A DNA stretch of 22,250 nucleotides, from contig JBCCLI010000067.1 of assembly GCA_039026975.1 (NCBI GenBank), positions 1 to 22,250 on the forward strand, written 5' to 3'. The notes below the pieces were generated by a model. The model had not been told where the DNA came from. It ran no database searches and worked only from the letters and a program-made list of their open reading frames with translations. Made by a program: the position numbers and the translations under genes. How positions within the stretch are numbered: the first letter of the stretch is position 1; each line of letters starts with the position of its first letter. The DNA is from JBCBKZ01 sp039026975 (GTDB lineage: Bacteria; Bacteroidota; Bacteroidia; J057). This document shows, in pieces, positions 6,309 through 14,184 of this stretch.

Positions 6309-6994
6309 ATCAATCCATGATCCGCAAAGGAATAATAACCTTTGATGGAGATAATGATATGATCCAATACGTGAATATCAAAGAGTTTTCCTGCTGCCAC
6401 CAGCTTACGGGTAGATTCATGGTCTGCTTTTGAAGGGGTCAGATTCCCAGAAGGGTGGTTGTGCGCTACGATCATAGCACTCGCCAGGTGATTGATAGCT
6501 TCCTTAAACACGATCTTAGGATCTATAACGGTAGCGCTCACGCCCCCTTGGAAGATCATCTTTTCTGCTTTGATCTCATTATTCCTGTTTAAGAATAACA
6601 GATAGAAAACCTCCTGATTAAGATCTTCTAGTTTAGGAGAGAGATAATTAGCTACAGACTCTGAACTACTGATTTTAATTCTTTCGGCTGCAGAAATCCC
6701 TTTTCTACGGGCCAACTCAAAGGCACTCACCAGAGTAACTGCTTTAGCCTTCCCTATCCCTTTAATTTTCATCAATTCTCTTACATCTGTTCTCGCCAGT
6801 TGGTGAAGGTTCCCTACCTCCTCTAATACCTTCCTGCCAAGGTCTATGGCAGATACTTCTCTGGTTCCAGTTCCAAAGAGTATCCCTAGCAGTTCTGCAT
6901 CAGTGAGAGAAGAAATCCCCCTTTTAAGGAGCTTTTCGCGTGGTTTGTCTTCTTCTGCCCAGGAGGTGATAGGCAGACGGGTATAATAAGTCAT
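6305..6994 (-). CDS. radC: RadC/YeeS-type JAMM domain protein
   Basis: A 229-residue RadC-family protein of normal length. The N-terminal region (about 10-100) carries the UPF0758 helical part with a helix-hairpin-helix (MKIKGIGKAKAVTLVSA). The C-terminal JAMM/MPN+ metalloprotein motif is complete: HNHPSGNLTPSKAD with His178, His180, Ser188 and Asp191. The fold suggests a zinc hydrolase. Despite its name, a direct role in DNA repair is not established for the family. It sits between rpsT (upstream, with a terminator between) and the glycosyltransferase, whose start overlaps its stop by 4 bases. Confidence 0.95.
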   Translation of the reverse strand: MTYYTRLPITSWAEEDKPREKLLKRGISSLTDAELLGILFGTGTREVSAIDLGRKVLEEVGNLHQLARTDVRELMKIKGIGKAKAVTLVSAFELARRKGISAAERIKISSSESVANYLSPKLEDLNQEVFYLLFLNRNNEIKAEKMIFQGGVSATVIDPKIVFKEAINHLASAMIVAHNHPSGNLTPSKADHESTRKLVAAGKLFDIHVLDHIIISIKGYYSFADHGLI

Positions 6995-7082
6995 GGGATA
7001 TTCATGGATAATAAGAGCTCTAATAAGCTACTAAATTTTCATCAATTTCCAGAAAATATTACCCTTTATATTTTAAAAACAG

Positions 7083-7103
7083 AAAAAGCCCCCAGTGGGA
7101 GCT
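7083..7103 (-). terminator. Rho-independent terminator of rpsT
   Basis: On the - strand AGCTCCC-ACT-GGGGGCT forms a 7-base-pair stem (one U-G) with a 3-base loop, followed at once by a T-run. It lies 34 bases after the rpsT stop and separates rpsT from radC. Confidence 0.85.
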
Positions 7104-7137
7104 CTACCTATTTTTTTCTTTATACCTACGGAAATTC

Positions 7138-7389
7138 TTATAGGCTATTCACGTACTTAGTCAACTTCCCTTTCAGGTTAGATGCGTTATTTTTGTGAAT
7201 GATATGGCTTTTGGCCACTCTGTCTATCATAGAGATTACGCCTGGCAGCATTTCTTCAGCCTCTTTTTTATCTGAGGTGGAACGGAGCTTTCTAACCATG
7301 TTACGCATGGTTACTTTCTTATATCTGTTTCTTAGTCTACGCGTCTCATTTTGTCTGATACGCTTTTTCGCCGATTTATGATTGGCCAT
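7138..7389 (-). CDS. rpsT: Ribosomal protein S20
   Basis: An 83-residue, strongly basic protein with the S20 start MANHKSAKKRIRQNE and the typical helical pattern ending in IHKNNASNLKGKLTKYVNSL. It binds 16S rRNA in the small subunit. Length and start agree with the family. It is a single-gene unit with a good promoter at 7424-7454 and a terminator at 7083-7103. The leader is about 27 bases. Confidence 0.97.
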   Translation of the reverse strand: MANHKSAKKRIRQNETRRLRNRYKKVTMRNMVRKLRSTSDKKEAEEMLPGVISMIDRVAKSHIIHKNNASNLKGKLTKYVNSL

Positions 7390-7423
7390 TGTATACGAAT
7401 CTTATGCTGAATGAATTGGACGA

Positions 7424-7454
7424 CAAAAATACAACTTTCTTTCCTAAAAGCAAG
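7424..7454 (-). promoter_or_regulatory. rpsT promoter, Bacteroidetes -33/-7 type
   Basis: On the - strand a perfect TAnnTTTG box (TATTTTTG, 7431-7424) lies 19 bases after CTTG (7454-7451). Box sequence and spacing both match the Bacteroidetes housekeeping consensus. The -7 box ends 34 bases before the rpsT ATG. Confidence 0.75.
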
Positions 7455-7585
7455 CTGTTTGCCATTTAGGTAAGTAGAAAATCAGGGAGAATCCCCATTT
7501 AGAAAATCCTCAGTATCATGCACATAAAAGTGGGTTTGATTTCCAAGAAAACTGTCCCAATTTTATACATAATCTAACCCTCCCG

Positions 7586-7592
7586 AAAGGAG
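7586..7592 (+). promoter_or_regulatory. Strong Shine-Dalgarno before the response regulator
   Basis: AAAGGAG is the only near-perfect Shine-Dalgarno sequence I noticed before a gene in this window. It is 14 bases from the response-regulator ATG at 7607 but 6 bases from another ATG at 7599 in a different frame, which opens a 17-codon frame ending at 7652. Confidence 0.45.
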
Positions 7593-7606
7593 ATAACGAT
7601 GAATTT

Positions 7607-8308
7607 ATGGCTTACATTTTGCTCGTTGAAGATGAAACTAATTTCGGGATAGTCCTCCAGGACTATCTGCAAATGCAAGGACACAAGGTAGACTTAACCA
7701 GGGATGGAGAAGAAGGACTGAAGCATTTTCATCAAAACGAATACGAATTATGCATTCTTGATGTTATGATGCCCAAGAAAGATGGGTTTAGCTTGGCACA
7801 AGAAATTAGAAAAAGTAATGACCAGATTCCCATCATCTTTCTGACAGCTCGCTCACTTAAGGAAGATGTCATTAAAGGATTTAAGATAGGGGCAGATGAC
7901 TATATCACGAAACCTTTTGACTCCCAGGAATTGTTATTAAGAATAGAAGTCATTCTAAAACGGGTAAAAGGAAAGGAAAAGCAGAAGGTAGAAATCCCTG
8001 ATGAATTCGACATCCTAGACTACCACTTTAACTTCAGACTTAACTCCTTAGAAAGGGGAGGCAAAACTGAAAAATTATCTCCTAAAGAAGCAGATCTCCT
8101 CAGGATGCTTTGTCTACATGAGAATGACCTTTTGTCAAGAGAAGAAGCCCTCAATACGCTTTGGGGGGATGATAACTACTTTAATGCCAGGAGCATGGAT
8201 GTATTTATCAGTAAGCTTAGAAAGCGTTTTAAGGAAACCCCAGATATCAAAATCATTAATGTCCATGGAAAGGGGTTCCGGTTTATGGTTGAAAAAGCTA
8301 CTGAATAG
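7607..8308 (+). CDS. OmpR-family response regulator
   Basis: A 233-residue DNA-binding response regulator. The receiver domain (1 to about 120) has the acidic pocket Glu8-Asp9, the phosphoacceptor Asp52 (CILDVMMPKKDG), the switch Thr80 and Lys102 in TKPF. The C-terminal half is an OmpR/PhoB winged helix with LSPKEADLLRML, the recognition-helix region ARSMDVFISKLRKRF and the wing INVHGKGFRF. It resembles the RprY type common in Bacteroidetes. No histidine kinase lies next to it: rpsT is divergent upstream, and an M61 peptidase follows 16 bases downstream and is probably co-transcribed. The ATG at 7607 is the only plausible start. The upstream 217 bases to rpsT hold no clear -7 box for this gene. 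Confidence 0.95.
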   Translation: MAYILLVEDETNFGIVLQDYLQMQGHKVDLTRDGEEGLKHFHQNEYELCILDVMMPKKDGFSLAQEIRKSNDQIPIIFLTARSLKEDVIKGFKIGADDYITKPFDSQELLLRIEVILKRVKGKEKQKVEIPDEFDILDYHFNFRLNSLERGGKTEKLSPKEADLLRMLCLHENDLLSREEALNTLWGDDNYFNARSMDVFISKLRKRFKETPDIKIINVHGKGFRFMVEKATE

Positions 8309-8324
8309 CGCTGCAAACACTTTT

Positions 8325-10139
8325 ATGAAATTACTTACTACAGGCCTTTGCCTTTTGATGTGCTTTACAGCTATGATACATAGGGCAGAAGCAGGGATCT
8401 ATACACTAAGCTGGAATAAGGGGCACACCCATACCTACCAAATCACGTTCAGAACGCCTCAAGCAGAAGGTGCCTTCACAGACGTGAAGCTAGCAGTATG
8501 GAGACCTGGGAGATATATCAGACAAGACTTTGCGGCTGGTGTATCCAAGTTTACAGCAAGTTCTCTAACTGGCAAAAAGCTGAAATGGGTAAAAGTGAAT
8601 CCACATACCTGGCGAGTTTATCATTCTGAAGCAGGGGACCTACAGCTTTCTTACCAATACTATGCAAATAATGTAGATGCAGGTTCCAGCTACCTGTCTG
8701 ATGGAGAAGCATACTTTAATCCCATTAATCTCTTCATGTATGTACAGGAATACATAGAAGATCCCGTCGTCCTGAAAGTCCCTAAACTTAATCCCAAATG
8801 GAAAATAGCCTCCGCCCTACCCTTCAATCAAGAGCTCAAACAGTTCCGGGCCAGTAGTTATCATGAATTAGTAGATAGCCCTACGGTCATGGCGGAGAAC
8901 ATAAAAACGCTAAAGTTTGAGCTGAGAGGGAAGACCTTTTTTCTACATTTTCAGGGGGAATTTATAGGAGGCCAGTCAGTAGAAAATAGCCTAAGACAGA
9001 ATATCTCCGCCATCTGTGATGAGGCTGGAGAAATATTTGGAGAATTTCCCTTTGAAGAGTTTCACTTCATCTACCGTCTCATCCCCTATAACATTAGGCA
9101 TGCGGTAGAACATGCTAATTCGGTTTCATTTGCCTTACCTTTTACGGTAACAGAAAGTCCGCAGAAAGCCTTATCAGGCATATGTGGGATCACTGCCCAT
9201 GAATTTTGGCATGTGTGGAATGTGAAGCGCCTCAGACCGGAAGCCCTCTGGACTTATAAGTATGATGAACTTCCCTACACAGAACAGCACTGGTTCACTG
9301 AGGGGGTTACTAATTATTATGCTGATCTGCTCATGATTAGGGCAGGCCTAATAGACGAAGAGAATTTCCTAGGCAGAATGGCCAGAGTGATTTCTACCGT
9401 AGAAAACAGCTACCCTGCTACACAAATCTCTCCTGCTCAGTCCAGCTATGACAGTTGGTTGGATACTAGCCCCTACAAAGATCCCAAGGCAAGGATATCC
9501 TACTATACCCTCGGAAACAGGATGGGCCTATTACTGGACTTAGCCATTCAGAAAGAAACCAACGGTAATATGAGCCTGGACAGCCTCTTTGTGAGAATGT
9601 ATCAGAAATACTACCTCTTAGATAAAGGGGTACCAGAGGGGGGGATTCAGGAAAGCCTGAAAGAACTCACAGGTAAAGACTGGGATGAATTCTTTCGAAA
9701 ATATATCTATGGAACAGATAAATTCCCATATAAAAAGTACCTCTCCTGGATGGGCCTCCAATTAGACCGGTCAGAAACCCTTTCAGCAGGCCTAAATGCT
9801 ATGGGTCTCCTAAATATTCAAGTATCTGGCCAAGGATGGATAGTAGGATCTGTGAGAACAGGTAGTGATGCCTACGAAGCTGGAATCAGTGATGGAACCC
9901 TCATCTTACAAGTAGAAGGGGCCAATGCCATTAGCCTGGAACCAGATGATGCGTATCCCTCTCTCAAAAAAGGGCAAAGAATCAGCTTAAAGGCTTTTTC
10001 TGATAACCAGATCAGGGAGATCAGCTTCCCATACCAGGGAAAAAATGTACCTGGCACCTATAAGCTCAGTCAAGACCTAAAAGGAAAGCCTGATAGTAGA
10101 AAAAGGAGATTTAAATGGCTAGGGATTACTGAAAACTAA
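8325..10139 (+). CDS. M61-family (glycyl aminopeptidase-like) metallopeptidase with PDZ domain
   Basis: A 604-residue exported zinc peptidase. The start at 8325 gives a good signal peptide (MKLLTTGLCLLMCFTAM, cleavage near AEA-G, residue 23). The frame stays open back to 8118 inside the response-regulator gene, but that extension is only an overlapping shadow. The order is an N-terminal M61 beta domain, then the gluzincin site HEFWH (292-296) with the third ligand Glu326 in WFTEG, then a C-terminal PDZ-like domain (about 500-590, with GWIVGSVRTGSDAYEAGI). M61 enzymes remove N-terminal glycine or alanine or cut small peptides; the real substrate here is unknown. It probably works in the periplasm. 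It follows the response regulator by 16 bases, which suggests the regulator and peptidase are expressed together. Confidence 0.93.
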   Translation: MKLLTTGLCLLMCFTAMIHRAEAGIYTLSWNKGHTHTYQITFRTPQAEGAFTDVKLAVWRPGRYIRQDFAAGVSKFTASSLTGKKLKWVKVNPHTWRVYHSEAGDLQLSYQYYANNVDAGSSYLSDGEAYFNPINLFMYVQEYIEDPVVLKVPKLNPKWKIASALPFNQELKQFRASSYHELVDSPTVMAENIKTLKFELRGKTFFLHFQGEFIGGQSVENSLRQNISAICDEAGEIFGEFPFEEFHFIYRLIPYNIRHAVEHANSVSFALPFTVTESPQKALSGICGITAHEFWHVWNVKRLRPEALWTYKYDELPYTEQHWFTEGVTNYYADLLMIRAGLIDEENFLGRMARVISTVENSYPATQISPAQSSYDSWLDTSPYKDPKARISYYTLGNRMGLLLDLAIQKETNGNMSLDSLFVRMYQKYYLLDKGVPEGGIQESLKELTGKDWDEFFRKYIYGTDKFPYKKYLSWMGLQLDRSETLSAGLNAMGLLNIQVSGQGWIVGSVRTGSDAYEAGISDGTLILQVEGANAISLEPDDAYPSLKKGQRISLKAFSDNQIREISFPYQGKNVPGTYKLSQDLKGKPDSRKRRFKWLGITEN

Positions 10140-10247
10140 CAAGAAAAGCAGAAGCTTTATCCCAGCATACAGCTTATTCGTCTTCCTTTCATTGTCACTG
10201 GTCGATTGTCCTAACTTTCCCATGGACCCCTCCGTATACGTTAGCAG

Positions 10248-10478
10248 ATGATAATTATAAAACCTATGTTATTCATTTTCGGATTACTAAATACATTAAT
10301 TACGGTGGCATGGCTATTATTTACCATAGCTGTCCTAGTAACCATATGGAGAGACAAGACCACCACGGGAGGAACGAAAGCACTATGGACGTTAGCCGTT
10401 CTTGTATTCCCTATTTTAGGTCCTATAGCCTATTTATTCTTTGGAAAAAAAGGAAAGGTAGATAAGGTTACCATCTAA
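10248..10478 (+). CDS. Small two-helix membrane protein, PLDc_N-like
   Basis: A 76-residue inner-membrane protein with two hydrophobic helices (about 8-32 and 45-65) joined by a short polar loop IWRDKTTTGGTKALW. The second helix, LAVLVFPILGPIAYLFFGKKGK, carries the P-hhGPhhYhhFG pattern of the phospholipase D N-terminal (PLDc_N) membrane domain, here without any catalytic domain. Such stand-alone proteins are common in Bacteroidetes and have no known function. An internal ATG at 10266 is an alternative start. A strong terminator follows 40 bases after the stop. Confidence 0.8.
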   Translation: MIIIKPMLFIFGLLNTLITVAWLLFTIAVLVTIWRDKTTTGGTKALWTLAVLVFPILGPIAYLFFGKKGKVDKVTI

Positions 10479-10517
10479 TAGACAAAGAAAACTTATTCTG
10501 TTATATACAAACGACTA

Positions 10518-10548
10518 AGGGCCCCTTCAGCAGTGAGGTGGCTCTTTT
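10518..10548 (+). terminator. Rho-independent terminator after the PLDc_N-like gene
   Basis: AGGGCCCCTTCA (10518-10529) pairs with TGAGGTGGCTCT (10534-10545) in 11 of 12 positions around a GCAG loop, and TTTT follows. Two of the pairs are G-U on the + strand and would be A-C on the other, so it acts on the + strand. It ends transcription before the convergent FkbM gene. Confidence 0.85.
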
Positions 10549-10625
10549 CTGTATAGCTTTTTTCTATTTCTAAAAAGAAGTTGGCTTGGAAGGTACTTGT
10601 TATGATCTCCTTCCTGTCTGACAAG

Positions 10626-11360
10626 TTATGAAGATGAATGTTCACGTAAGAAGAGCAGGCTCATCCCCATCCAGTTCACTAGCTCATAGCCTTTCCCAGT
10701 CAAAAAAAGATAGGTATCCTCTTTCTGTATATCTGAGAAACGATTCATCTGGGATTCAATCACAACCAGTCTAGGCGAATACTTCTCGAAATCCAGGGAA
10801 AGGAGCACATCATGGTCAAATCCTTCTACGTCTATACTCAATAGGTCAATTTTCTGGTCTTTGAAAGGGCTTTCATCCAGAATGAGTGTCAGGGGTTTAG
10901 ACTTAGTAGTTTTTTTAATGTACTGATATTTTTTCCCTCTTTTTCTTCTGTTCTCAGCAAAATCCTCATCCAGGGTAGTTGTTGGGGTATAAATACCATT
11001 AGACCAGTAAGTAATTTCTCCTTCTTCCTGACTTACTGCTAAACAGACATTATGATCTTTTTTCCTTACCCAGTTAAAGCCTTCAATTTTTATCGCATCA
11101 ATATCCACGTTCACCCCCCTCCATCCTCTCTTGTATAAGCTGTAGGTATTATTATACTTAACGGGGTGAAAACAACCTACGTCAACAAAAAAGCCTTCCT
11201 TTTGCTTAGGCACAAATTTTGCGATGGAGACGTCTTCTGCCTGCTGACCATAATGATGAGACCTGGTTTTACTAAGAAAAATCTTTCGAAAAAGAAATAA
11301 TTTTCGAAACACCCAATTATTAGCTAGCCAGTCGGGAAAATGCGAATGGTTTAAACTCAT
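10626..11360 (-). CDS. FkbM-family SAM-dependent methyltransferase
   Basis: A 244-residue methyltransferase-like protein. The SAM-binding motif I is seen in FFVDVGCFHPVKYNNT (about 57-72), followed by the acidic strand GVNVDID. The FkbM-type later motif IDLLSIDVEGFDHDVLLSLD and the strand LVVIESQ are present. The N-terminus is basic and aromatic (VFRKLFLFRKIFLSK) and could contact membranes, but it is not a signal peptide. Family members O-methylate sugars or polyketides and are often in glycan clusters. No such cluster is visible here: the neighbours are a convergent small membrane protein and an unrelated lipoprotein. The substrate cannot be named. Confidence 0.88.
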   Translation of the reverse strand: MSLNHSHFPDWLANNWVFRKLFLFRKIFLSKTRSHHYGQQAEDVSIAKFVPKQKEGFFVDVGCFHPVKYNNTYSLYKRGWRGVNVDIDAIKIEGFNWVRKKDHNVCLAVSQEEGEITYWSNGIYTPTTTLDEDFAENRRKRGKKYQYIKKTTKSKPLTLILDESPFKDQKIDLLSIDVEGFDHDVLLSLDFEKYSPRLVVIESQMNRFSDIQKEDTYLFLTGKGYELVNWMGMSLLFLREHSSS

Positions 11361-11507
11361 CTTTTTATAAACTTTCCCAAAAACCGAAATCTACCTATAT
11401 TTTTTATCAATAAATAGTGCCTGAAGGCAGCTCGTCCCTTTTCACAAATAGCTAACTAGCCAGAGTAAGTTAGCATAGATCCATCCTTTGGTTCCTATGA
11501 TAAACGT

Positions 11508-11538
11508 AAAAAGGGCATGCCCACATAGGCTGCCCTTT
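11508..11538 (-). terminator. Rho-independent terminator of the acidic lipoprotein gene
   Basis: On the - strand AAAGGGCAGCC pairs with GGC-A-TGCCCTTT (8 base pairs, one bulged A, then 3 more) and is followed by TT and more T. It lies 33 bases after the stop of the 11571-12101 gene. Confidence 0.85.
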
Positions 11539-11570
11539 CTTGTATAAACCCTTTAATTTTTTCTTGAGAA

Positions 11571-12101
11571 CTACTCTGTGATAATGATCTCAGCTTGCTG
11601 AAGATCTTGGTAGTCTGTGAGAACCTGACCATTTAAGGAGTAGGAGATATTTCTCCAGGAATGACCACATTCATCCACATCTAAAAAGAATTGTAGAGAA
11701 AGCGTATCCTGCCCGAAATCACCTTTTTTGAAGTAGTAATCATAACGGTAAGGAATCCCAAATAGCTTAATATCATTAGTAGCCCCGGTAGCCTGATTCA
11801 CAAACGTTTCTGTAAACCTGAAGGGGCCAAATTTTCCATCCTCAAACCCGGGACGGATTAGCTCAAACTCTGGGAAGGGATTATCTCCTCCGGTGGGGTC
11901 CATGTAAACTACTACTGCAGATGGGTCATAGACGTTATTTAGGTAATTTACTCCTGAGGGAGAGACATATTCAACGGTGAAGAACTCATCTCCTATTTCT
12001 TCTGTAGGATTTGAGCTGCACTCTTCCTCACAAGAAGTGAGGGATAAAGCAGTAGCAAGGACGGTAAAGAGCAGAAAGGTAGAAAAATCATTCTTCAACA
12101 T
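11571..12101 (-). CDS. Lipoprotein of unknown function with acidic post-cysteine signal
   Basis: A 176-residue lipoprotein with a type II signal: MLKNDFSTFLLFTVLATALS and the lipobox LTSC with Cys24. The next residues EEECSS are acidic, in line with surface-export signals of Bacteroidetes lipoproteins. The mature part is beta-rich (EFFTVEYVSPSGVNYL, FKKGDFGQDTLSLQFFLDVDECGHSW) and has a second cysteine pair (Cys28 and the C in DECGHSW) that could form a disulfide. I recognise no named domain. It is a single-gene unit, with its own terminator and a divergent M16 peptidase upstream. Confidence 0.75.
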   Translation of the reverse strand: MLKNDFSTFLLFTVLATALSLTSCEEECSSNPTEEIGDEFFTVEYVSPSGVNYLNNVYDPSAVVVYMDPTGGDNPFPEFELIRPGFEDGKFGPFRFTETFVNQATGATNDIKLFGIPYRYDYYFKKGDFGQDTLSLQFFLDVDECGHSWRNISYSLNGQVLTDYQDLQQAEIIITE

Positions 12102-12165
12102 ACCAATGAGCAGTTTGGCAGAACCTGGATAACATTATTTCCTGTACTATTCCTGAATATAAGTG

Positions 12166-12172
12166 TAATTTG
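12166..12172 (+). promoter_or_regulatory. Candidate -7 element next to the M16 peptidase start
   Basis: TAATTTG, again one base short of TAnnTTTG, ends 7 bases before the ATG at 12180, the same arrangement as at metG. If real, the leader is very short or absent. Confidence 0.35.
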
Positions 12173-12179
12173 CATCCCT

Positions 12180-13412
12180 ATGGAAACCAATGTAATTGAA
12201 CTTCCAAATGGGCTGTGTGTACTACACCGCTACGTGCCCTACACCAGAACGGTCCACTGTGGGTATGTTATTGATACCGGCAGTAGGGATGACTTACTGG
12301 AAGAGTCTGGTATGACTCATTTTATTGAGCACATGGTATTCAAAGGTACAGTCAAAAGGAAAACGTTCCACATACTAAATTATTTAGAATCTGTAGGAGG
12401 AGATTTAAATGCGTACACTACCAAGGAAAAGATCTGCTTGTACGCATCCATGGTTTCTGATTACTTTGAAAGAGCTACTGAACTCCTCACAGATATAGTA
12501 TTTAACTCTACCTACCCGGAGAAAGAAATAGTGAAGGAAAAGCAGGTGATTTCAGAAGAAATCAGCATGTATCGCAATGCACCAGATGAGGCTATTTTTG
12601 AAGACTTTGATAAACTCATTTTTCCTAACCACAGTCTGGGGGCTCCCATCCTCGGAACGCGTCAGACCATACAGAGATTTAACCAGCATAATGTAGTAAG
12701 ACACGTACGCCAAAATTTCACCCAGCATAGGATTGTTCTGTCCATTGTGGGAAATGTGAGCCTAAAAAGAGTTAAGAAAGCCGTAGATAAGTATTTGGCA
12801 GACATACACCTTCCTACCGCTGAGAGGGAAAGGGAAGCGCCTCCTTCCTTATCTGCCAAACAGCTAGACCACCCTATACAGACAGAGCAAGCACATGAAA
12901 TTATAGGAGGAAGAGCTTTCGGGTTAAAACAGTCCTTTCATGTTCCCTTCATATTGCTTAATAATATGCTGGGAGGGCCAGGAATGAATTCCAGATTAAA
13001 TCTGAATATTAGGGAAAAGCACGGCCTTACCTATTCCATCAACTCATTTTATTCTCCCTACCAGGATAGCGGCATCTGGGGGATATACTTTGCTTGTGAG
13101 CCTGGTAATCTACAGAGAATCAGAAAAATGGTGTATAAAGAGCTTAAGGAGCTAACTGATAAACCGCTTGGTCAAATTCGGTTAAATCAAGCTAAAAAAC
13201 AGTTAATAGGTCAGTTTACCTTAGGGTATGAGAACCTGCTAAACCAGATGTTAGGCATGGCTAAAGATATGTTAGACTACCAGCGCATACAGTCATTCTC
13301 CTCATTTGTAGAAGAAATAGAGCTGATAAGCGCAGCACAACTGCAAGAAGTGGCTAAACGCCTATTTGTGGAAGAGGAACTCTCACGTTTGACTTATAAG
13401 CAGGTAGGCTAA
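12180..13412 (+). CDS. M16-family zinc peptidase (processing-peptidase-like)
   Basis: A 410-residue single-chain M16B peptidase. The inverted zinc motif HFIEH (47-51) is complete and the third ligand is Glu127 (ISEEIS), at the usual spacing of about 75 residues. The second half carries the partner-like region with GGPGMNSRLNLNIREKHGLTYS (about 261-282), where the R and Y of the C-terminal substrate-binding motif are present. Both half-domains are therefore in one polypeptide of the normal 400-430 residue length. No signal peptide is seen, so it is probably cytoplasmic, as are many bacterial YmxG/PqqL-like enzymes. The stop overlaps the next gene's ATG by one base (TAATG), indicating an operon with the O-methyltransferase. 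Confidence 0.95.
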   Translation: METNVIELPNGLCVLHRYVPYTRTVHCGYVIDTGSRDDLLEESGMTHFIEHMVFKGTVKRKTFHILNYLESVGGDLNAYTTKEKICLYASMVSDYFERATELLTDIVFNSTYPEKEIVKEKQVISEEISMYRNAPDEAIFEDFDKLIFPNHSLGAPILGTRQTIQRFNQHNVVRHVRQNFTQHRIVLSIVGNVSLKRVKKAVDKYLADIHLPTAEREREAPPSLSAKQLDHPIQTEQAHEIIGGRAFGLKQSFHVPFILLNNMLGGPGMNSRLNLNIREKHGLTYSINSFYSPYQDSGIWGIYFACEPGNLQRIRKMVYKELKELTDKPLGQIRLNQAKKQLIGQFTLGYENLLNQMLGMAKDMLDYQRIQSFSSFVEEIELISAAQLQEVAKRLFVEEELSRLTYKQVG

Positions 13413-14044
13413 TGCTGGATGAACACATCAGAACGTATGTAGAGTCAGTCAGTTCTGCCGAACCGGACATACTTGCAGCCCTAAATAGAGAAACCCACTT
13501 AAAAGTTCTCTATCCACGTATGCTTTCAGGTCCCTACCAGGGTAGACTCCTTTCCTTTATTTCTCACATGATTCAGCCAAAAGCCATTCTGGAAATAGGC
13601 ACTTTCACTGGCTATGGAAGCATCTGTCTGGCAGAAGGCTTAGCTGAAGGGGGCAAGCTAACTACCATAGAGCGAAATGCTGAACTGGAAACTATGATCA
13701 GAAAATGGCTGGCTAAAACCGGGAATACGGAAAAAGTAACCCTTCTCTTTGGACCTGCAAAAGAAGTGCTCCCCACGTTAACAGGTCCCTTTGACCTGGT
13801 GTTTATAGATGCAGATAAATACAACTACCTGGACTACTATGAAACCGTTTTCCCCATAGTCAGACAGGGAGGATTTATCTTAGCAGATAATGTGCTATGG
13901 GACGGAAAAGTAGCAGACCTAACCATTACAGATAAGGAAACCACAGGACTAAGGCAATTTAATGATGCCGTATCAAATGACGATAGGGTGGATACAGTGA
14001 TGCTTCCTATCAGAGATGGATTAATGTTAGTCAGAAAGCGCTAA
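13412..14044 (+). CDS. Class I O-methyltransferase (Methyltransf_3 type)
   Basis: A 210-residue SAM-dependent O-methyltransferase of the COMT/CCoAOMT-like family. Motif I ILEIGTFTGYGSICLAEGL (about 59-77), the acidic strand LTTIERN, the metal-site-like FIDADKYNY and LADNVLWDGKV are in the expected order, and length is normal. Family members methylate catechol-type hydroxyls with Mg2+ or Ca2+; the natural substrate in Bacteroidetes is unknown. It overlaps the M16 gene by one base and has no ribosome binding site of its own, so it is probably translated by coupling. Confidence 0.93.
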   Translation: MLDEHIRTYVESVSSAEPDILAALNRETHLKVLYPRMLSGPYQGRLLSFISHMIQPKAILEIGTFTGYGSICLAEGLAEGGKLTTIERNAELETMIRKWLAKTGNTEKVTLLFGPAKEVLPTLTGPFDLVFIDADKYNYLDYYETVFPIVRQGGFILADNVLWDGKVADLTITDKETTGLRQFNDAVSNDDRVDTVMLPIRDGLMLVRKR

Positions 14045-14111
14045 TTTTTTACGTATCAAACAGTACGAAAAATCTATTTCTTAACCCACTGCCATTGAAA
14101 AATGTCAGGAT

Positions 14112-14150
14112 TTTAAGTATCATTGATCTGCTAATACAGATCAGCTTAAA
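14112..14150 (+). promoter_or_regulatory. Two-part inverted repeat before the lytic transglycosylase
   Basis: TGATCTG (14124-14130) and CAGATCA (14137-14143) form a perfect 7-base-pair inverted repeat around CTAATA. An outer pair TTTAAG (14112-14117) with CTTAAA (14145-14150) extends it across a 6/1-base internal loop. It lies 34 bases before the ATG at 14185. No T-run follows, so it looks more like an operator or leader hairpin than a terminator. Confidence 0.4.
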
Positions 14151-14184
14151 TACCCCTCCCTAAACTCATGTGGTAATCGCCAAG

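Noticed and set aside
8118..8324. Longer N-terminus for the M61 peptidase starting inside the response regulator
   Set aside because: The added 69 residues are the regulator's DNA read in another frame, and the ATG at 8325 starts a normal signal peptide.
10587..10614. GGAAGG/CCTTCC inverted repeat as FkbM terminator
   Set aside because: Only 6 base pairs with a 15-base loop and no T-run directly after it on the - strand.
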